A stretch of DNA of 64,000 nucleotides from Gordonia alkanivorans NBRC 16433 (GTDB lineage: Bacteria; Actinomycetota; Actinomycetes; Mycobacteriales; Mycobacteriaceae): contig NZ_BACI01000050.1 of NCBI RefSeq assembly GCF_000225505.1, positions 186,001 to 250,000 on the forward strand. The letters are read 5' to 3'. The translations under genes and the position numbers were made by a program. This document shows, piece by piece, positions 60,980 to 64,000 of this stretch; positions within the stretch are counted from its first letter, which is position 1; each line of letters opens with the position of its first letter. The notes under the pieces were generated by a model. It saw only the letters and a list, made by a program, of their open reading frames with translations. It ran no database searches and was not told where the DNA came from.

Positions 60980-62587
60980 ATGAGCTTCACCAGTCCTTTC
61001 CCCGACGTCGAGATCCCCGATGTGAGTGTCTTCGACTACCTGTTCGGGTCGGTCGCCGACGAGGACCGCGAACGGATCGCCCTGGTGGACCCGAAGTCGG
61101 GTTCGACGACCACTTACGGCCAGCTGATCGGCCAGATCGAGGCCGCGGCCGGCGCCTTGGCGTCGCGGGGGATCGGGGTCGGGGACGTGGTGGGCATCCT
61201 CTCGCCGAACATCCCGGCGTTCGCGACCGTGTTCCATGGCATCCTGCGCGCGGGCGCGACGGCGACGACGATCAATGCGCTGTTCACCGCGACTGAGATC
61301 GCCAAGCAACTCCGGGATTCCGGCGCCAAGATGCTGGTCACCATCTCGCCGATGTTCGAGCAGGCCAAGGCGGCCGCCGACGAGGTGGGGCTGGCCGCGG
61401 AGAGCCTCATCGTCCTCGACGGTGAGGGGCAGGACGCCTCGGGTCACCCGAACGCGGTGGATCTGCTGGGTCCGAACCTGCCCGCGCCGGACGTCTCCTT
61501 CGACCCCGCCACCCATGTGGCGGTGTTGCCCTACAGCTCGGGAACGACCGGGAACCCCAAGGGTGTTGCGCTGTCTCACCGCAACCTGGTCGCCAACGTC
61601 GCCCAGCTGAAGCCGTTGCAGGGCATGACCGCCGACGATGTGGTGATCGCGGTGCTGCCGTTCTTCCACATCTACGGAATGACGGTGCTGCTCAACGCGG
61701 CTCTCGCGGCTCGCGGTTCGCTGGTCATCATGCCGCGATTCGACCTGGTGGAGTTCTTGGAGAACATCCAGAACCACAAGGTGACGATGGCCTACATCGC
61801 GCCGCCGGTCGCGGTGGCGCTCGCGAAGCACCCGATCGTGGACAACTACGACCTGTCTTCGCTGCACACGATGATGTCGGGGGCGGCCCCGCTCGACGAC
61901 GAGCTGGGTCAGGCCGTGGCCAAGCGTTTGGACCTGCACATGTTGCAGGGCTACGGCATGAGCGAGCTGTCCCCGGTCTCGCACATCATCCCCTTCGACA
62001 CCCAGGCCACGCTGGGGCGTGAGGATCCGCCGCTGTCGTCGACGGGCTGGCCGGTGCCGAACACGGTGAACAAGGTCGTCGATCCCGCCACCGGTGAGGA
62101 CATCCCTCTTCCGCAGGAAGGGCTCTCGGAGCCGGGTGAGCTGTGGGTGAAGGGGCCGAACGTGATGCTCGGTTACCTCAACAACGAGCAGGCCACCGCC
62201 GACACCATCGATGCCGACGGTTTTCTGCACACCGGTGACATGGCGCAGGTCGATCCGACGGGGTGTGTCTACATCGTCGATCGGCTCAAGGAGCTCATCA
62301 AGTACAAGGGCTACCAGGTGCCGCCGGCGGAGTTGGAGGCCCTGCTGCTGACCCATGACAAGATCGCGGACTCGGCGGTCATCGGTGTGATCGATGCGGA
62401 GTCGGGGGAGGAGATCCCGAAGGCGTTCGTGGTCCGGCAGCCCGAGGCGGAGCTGACCGCTGACGAGGTGATGGAGTTCGTGGCGTCGAAGGTGGCCCCG
62501 CACAAGAAGGTTCGTGCGGTGGAGTTCATCGAGGCGATCCCGAAGTCGGCGTCGGGCAAGATCCTCCGCAAGGACCTGCGCAAGTAG
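60980..62587 (+). CDS. AMP-binding acyl/aryl-CoA ligase (4-coumarate-CoA ligase-like)
   Basis: An adenylate-forming ligase of 535 residues that activates a carboxylic acid to its CoA thioester. Core motifs are the P-loop YSSGTTGNPKG (about 185-195), GYGMSELSPV, the hinge YIVDRLKELIKYKG and the catalytic lysine in PKSASGKILRKDLR. The organisation is closest to plant-type 4-coumarate-CoA ligases and to short/medium fatty-acid ligases; substrate is not determined. GGAGG precedes ATG 60980 by four bases. The 208-base upstream gap contains GATACGGT near 60937-60944 as a possible -10. Confidence 0.88.
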   Translation: MSFTSPFPDVEIPDVSVFDYLFGSVADEDRERIALVDPKSGSTTTYGQLIGQIEAAAGALASRGIGVGDVVGILSPNIPAFATVFHGILRAGATATTINALFTATEIAKQLRDSGAKMLVTISPMFEQAKAAADEVGLAAESLIVLDGEGQDASGHPNAVDLLGPNLPAPDVSFDPATHVAVLPYSSGTTGNPKGVALSHRNLVANVAQLKPLQGMTADDVVIAVLPFFHIYGMTVLLNAALAARGSLVIMPRFDLVEFLENIQNHKVTMAYIAPPVAVALAKHPIVDNYDLSSLHTMMSGAAPLDDELGQAVAKRLDLHMLQGYGMSELSPVSHIIPFDTQATLGREDPPLSSTGWPVPNTVNKVVDPATGEDIPLPQEGLSEPGELWVKGPNVMLGYLNNEQATADTIDADGFLHTGDMAQVDPTGCVYIVDRLKELIKYKGYQVPPAELEALLLTHDKIADSAVIGVIDAESGEEIPKAFVVRQPEAELTADEVMEFVASKVAPHKKVRAVEFIEAIPKSASGKILRKDLRK

Positions 62588-62649
62588 GTCCGGGCGCAGG
62601 ACAAGGACCCGTCCGAGCTGCCGATTTGGTGCAGGACGCACCCCGCGGA

Positions 62650-62655
62650 TAGTGT
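62650..62655 (+). promoter_or_regulatory. Candidate -10 element for the initiator tRNA gene
   Basis: TAGTGT (within GATAGTGT) lies 12 bases before the mature tRNA 5' end. Confidence 0.4.
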
Positions 62656-62667
62656 TGCTCCTTGCAA

Positions 62668-62744
62668 CGCGGGGTGGAGCAGCTCGGTAGCTCGCTGGGC
62701 TCATAACCCAGAGGTCGCAGGTTCAAATCCTGTCCCCGCTACCA
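62668..62744 (+). tRNA. Initiator tRNA-Met (CAT)
   Basis: A 77-base tRNA with encoded CCA. The anticodon CAT is at 62702-62704 in the loop CTCATAA. Initiator features are the three consecutive G-C pairs in the anticodon stem (CTGGG/CCCAG) and an unpaired first position of the acceptor stem (C1 opposite U72). The T-loop GTTCAAATC is normal. Confidence 0.95.
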
Positions 62745-62748
62745 GATA

Positions 62749-62784
62749 CGACCCCCGACCAGGTGATCACCTGGTCGGGGGTCG
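62749..62784. terminator. Perfect 36-base palindrome, terminator after the initiator tRNA
   Basis: Eighteen-base arms are exact complements (62749-62766 with 62767-62784), folding to a long hairpin with a GATC loop, then CTTCATTTCC. It begins four bases after CCA and also faces the convergent permease gene. Confidence 0.85.
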
Positions 62785-62812
62785 CTTCATTTCCGGGCTC
62801 TCCTCGAGGCCG

Positions 62813-64000
62813 TCAATTCATCTGATGCGGCGGCACCTCGTCGTAGCTGATCGCATGGTCACCGGATCGTCGGTGCCACCAGTACGTCACCGCCCACAGG
62901 AGCACGCCGAGGAGCAGGAGCCAGCCGGCGATCACATACTGCTCGGGATCGCGGCCGGTGATCGGCAGGGTAAGATACCCGCACGTGACGGCGCCGAGCA
63001 CGGCGACGGGTGTGGAGGTGCGGAAGTGCTTGTGCTCCACCGTGTCCCGACGTAGCACGAGCACCGATATGTTGACGATGGTGAACACCGCGAGCAGCAG
63101 GAGTGCGGTGGTGCCGCCGAGGAGCCCGACGATGGAACTCTTCGGGTCGGAGCTCACGTAGGTGAGCAGCAACAGGGCGATGACCGTGGTGAAGATGACG
63201 GCCGCGAACGGGGTCCGGCGCCCCGGGTGGACGTACGACAGGAACTTGGGCAGCACACCGCGTTTGGCCATGCCGTAGAGCAGGCGGCTCGCCATCATCA
63301 TGTTGATCAGGGCGGTGTTGGCGACCGCGAACATCGAGATCCACGGCAGCAGATCCGAGATCGGGAAGTCCGGCGCCGCGGCCTGGACGACGTCGACGAG
63401 CGGGGTCTCGCTCTCGGCCAGTACGCCCACCGGCACGATCGCCACGGCGCAGATCGCGATCAGGACGTAGACGGCGGCGGTGATGCCGAGGCCGCTCAGC
63501 ATGACCTTCGGGAAGATGCGGGTCGGCTCCTTGCACTCCTCGGCCATGTTGACCGAGTCCTCGAAGCCGACGAGCGCGAAGAAGGCCAGCGAGGTGGCCG
63601 CGGTGACGGCGATGAAGACGTTCTTGTCGTCGGGACTCTCGAACGCCACCACCGCATCCCAGTGCTCGGCGTTGCCGCCGGCGATGAACCAGTAACCGAT
63701 GAACAGCACGAGCAGCAGACCGGTCAGCTCCACGAGGGTCAGGACGACGTTGGTGCCGACGCCCTCGGCGACGCCGCGGAAGTTGATGAACATGACGAGC
63801 AGCAGGAAACCGACGGCCACTGCGTAGAGGGCGGGATTCGTGGCGTCGGGGGACTCGCCGCCGAACGCGGTCAGCATGTTCACCGCGAATGCGCGGGAGG
63901 CCGTCGTCGCCGACGTGATGCCCGAACACATCACCGTGAACAGCACGATGAAGGTGATGAAGTGGATGCCGAAGGCCTTGTGCACGTAGAGCGCTGCCCC
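62813..64000 (-). CDS. APC-family amino-acid permease, 5' end outside the window
   Basis: The C-terminal 395 or so residues of an amino acid-polyamine-organocation transporter. About ten helices remain. The segments FFALVGFEDSVNMAEECKEP and MMMASRLLYGMAKRG are conserved in the family and mark helices 6 and 8. The reading frame stays open to base 64000, so the gene is cut by the window edge and its start is not seen. The last residues are polar. Substrate cannot be assigned. Confidence 0.9.
   Translation of the reverse strand, partial: GAALYVHKAFGIHFITFIVLFTVMCSGITSATTASRAFAVNMLTAFGGESPDATNPALYAVAVGFLLLVMFINFRGVAEGVGTNVVLTLVELTGLLLVLFIGYWFIAGGNAEHWDAVVAFESPDDKNVFIAVTAATSLAFFALVGFEDSVNMAEECKEPTRIFPKVMLSGLGITAAVYVLIAICAVAIVPVGVLAESETPLVDVVQAAAPDFPISDLLPWISMFAVANTALINMMMASRLLYGMAKRGVLPKFLSYVHPGRRTPFAAVIFTTVIALLLLTYVSSDPKSSIVGLLGGTTALLLLAVFTIVNISVLVLRRDTVEHKHFRTSTPVAVLGAVTCGYLTLPITGRDPEQYVIAGWLLLLGVLLWAVTYWWHRRSGDHAISYDEVPPHQMN

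Noticed and set aside
1..64000. CRISPR arrays, insertion sequences, integrases, prophage genes and att sites
   Set aside because: None was seen. No spaced short repeats, transposase motifs or flanking direct repeats were found, including at the edges of the ispF-cysS accessory block.

Overview
The window reads as a chromosomal segment of a high-GC actinobacterium of the order Mycobacteriales, most likely Gordonia or a close relative. The evidence is dense GC-rich coding, a CysNC fusion, mycothiol glycosyltransferase MshA, CarD, an ESX-type EccA ATPase, MhuD haem oxygenase, PapA-like acyltransferases and KstR-type operators. Gene order follows three blocks that, from memory, are also found in Mycobacterium tuberculosis: purL to purM and the class IV aminotransferase (Rv0803-Rv0812), mutY to cysS and rlmB (Rv3589-Rv3579c), and mshA-ybjN (Rv0486-Rv0487). 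The genus is inferred, not proven.

Layout. 1-2.7 kb: sulfate activation (cysNC, cysQ). 2.8-5.6 kb: a membrane protein, a lipoprotein and an orphan eccA. 5.8-20.1 kb: purine synthesis (purL, purF, purM) with interspersed small membrane, oxidoreductase, ligase-like, DUF3073, MOSC, YgfZ and aminotransferase genes. 20.3-26.4 kb: cytochrome bd oxidase and its assembly transporter (cydABDC). 26.5-30.1 kb: aldehyde dehydrogenase, LON-domain protein, mhuD and a hydrolase. 30.1-39.6 kb: conserved maintenance genes (mutY, carbonic anhydrase, disA, radA, lpqE, carD, ispD, ispF). 39.6-47.4 kb: an accessory block with one GT1 glycosyltransferase and four PapA/condensation-fold acyltransferases, inserted between ispF and cysS. 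47.5-53.1 kb: cysS, rlmB, pxpA, an esterase and a hydrolase lacking its nucleophile. 53.2-56.0 kb: remnants of an exopolysaccharide locus, a glycoside hydrolase and a DUF2599 lipoprotein. 56.0-62.7 kb: a zinc ABC importer, mshA, a YbjN protein, an acyl-CoA ligase and initiator tRNA. From 62.8 kb: an amino-acid permease cut by the window edge.

The main points beyond routine annotation are these. (1) The ispF-cysS accessory block looks like an uncharacterised glycolipid acylation system: a divergent GT1 plus acyltransferase pair, and a translationally coupled three-acyltransferase operon, separated by an 832-base spacer that contains a strong intrinsic terminator. (2) Two unlinked genes, an amine-dehydrogenase-like oxidoreductase and an aldehyde dehydrogenase, carry KstR-type operators fused in the same geometry to their -10 hexamers. 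(3) At least thirteen genes have a TANNNT hexamer 6-8 bases before the start codon, indicating widespread leaderless transcription. (4) A deletion scar joins the head of a BcsB-like gene to the tail of a membrane glycosyltransferase.
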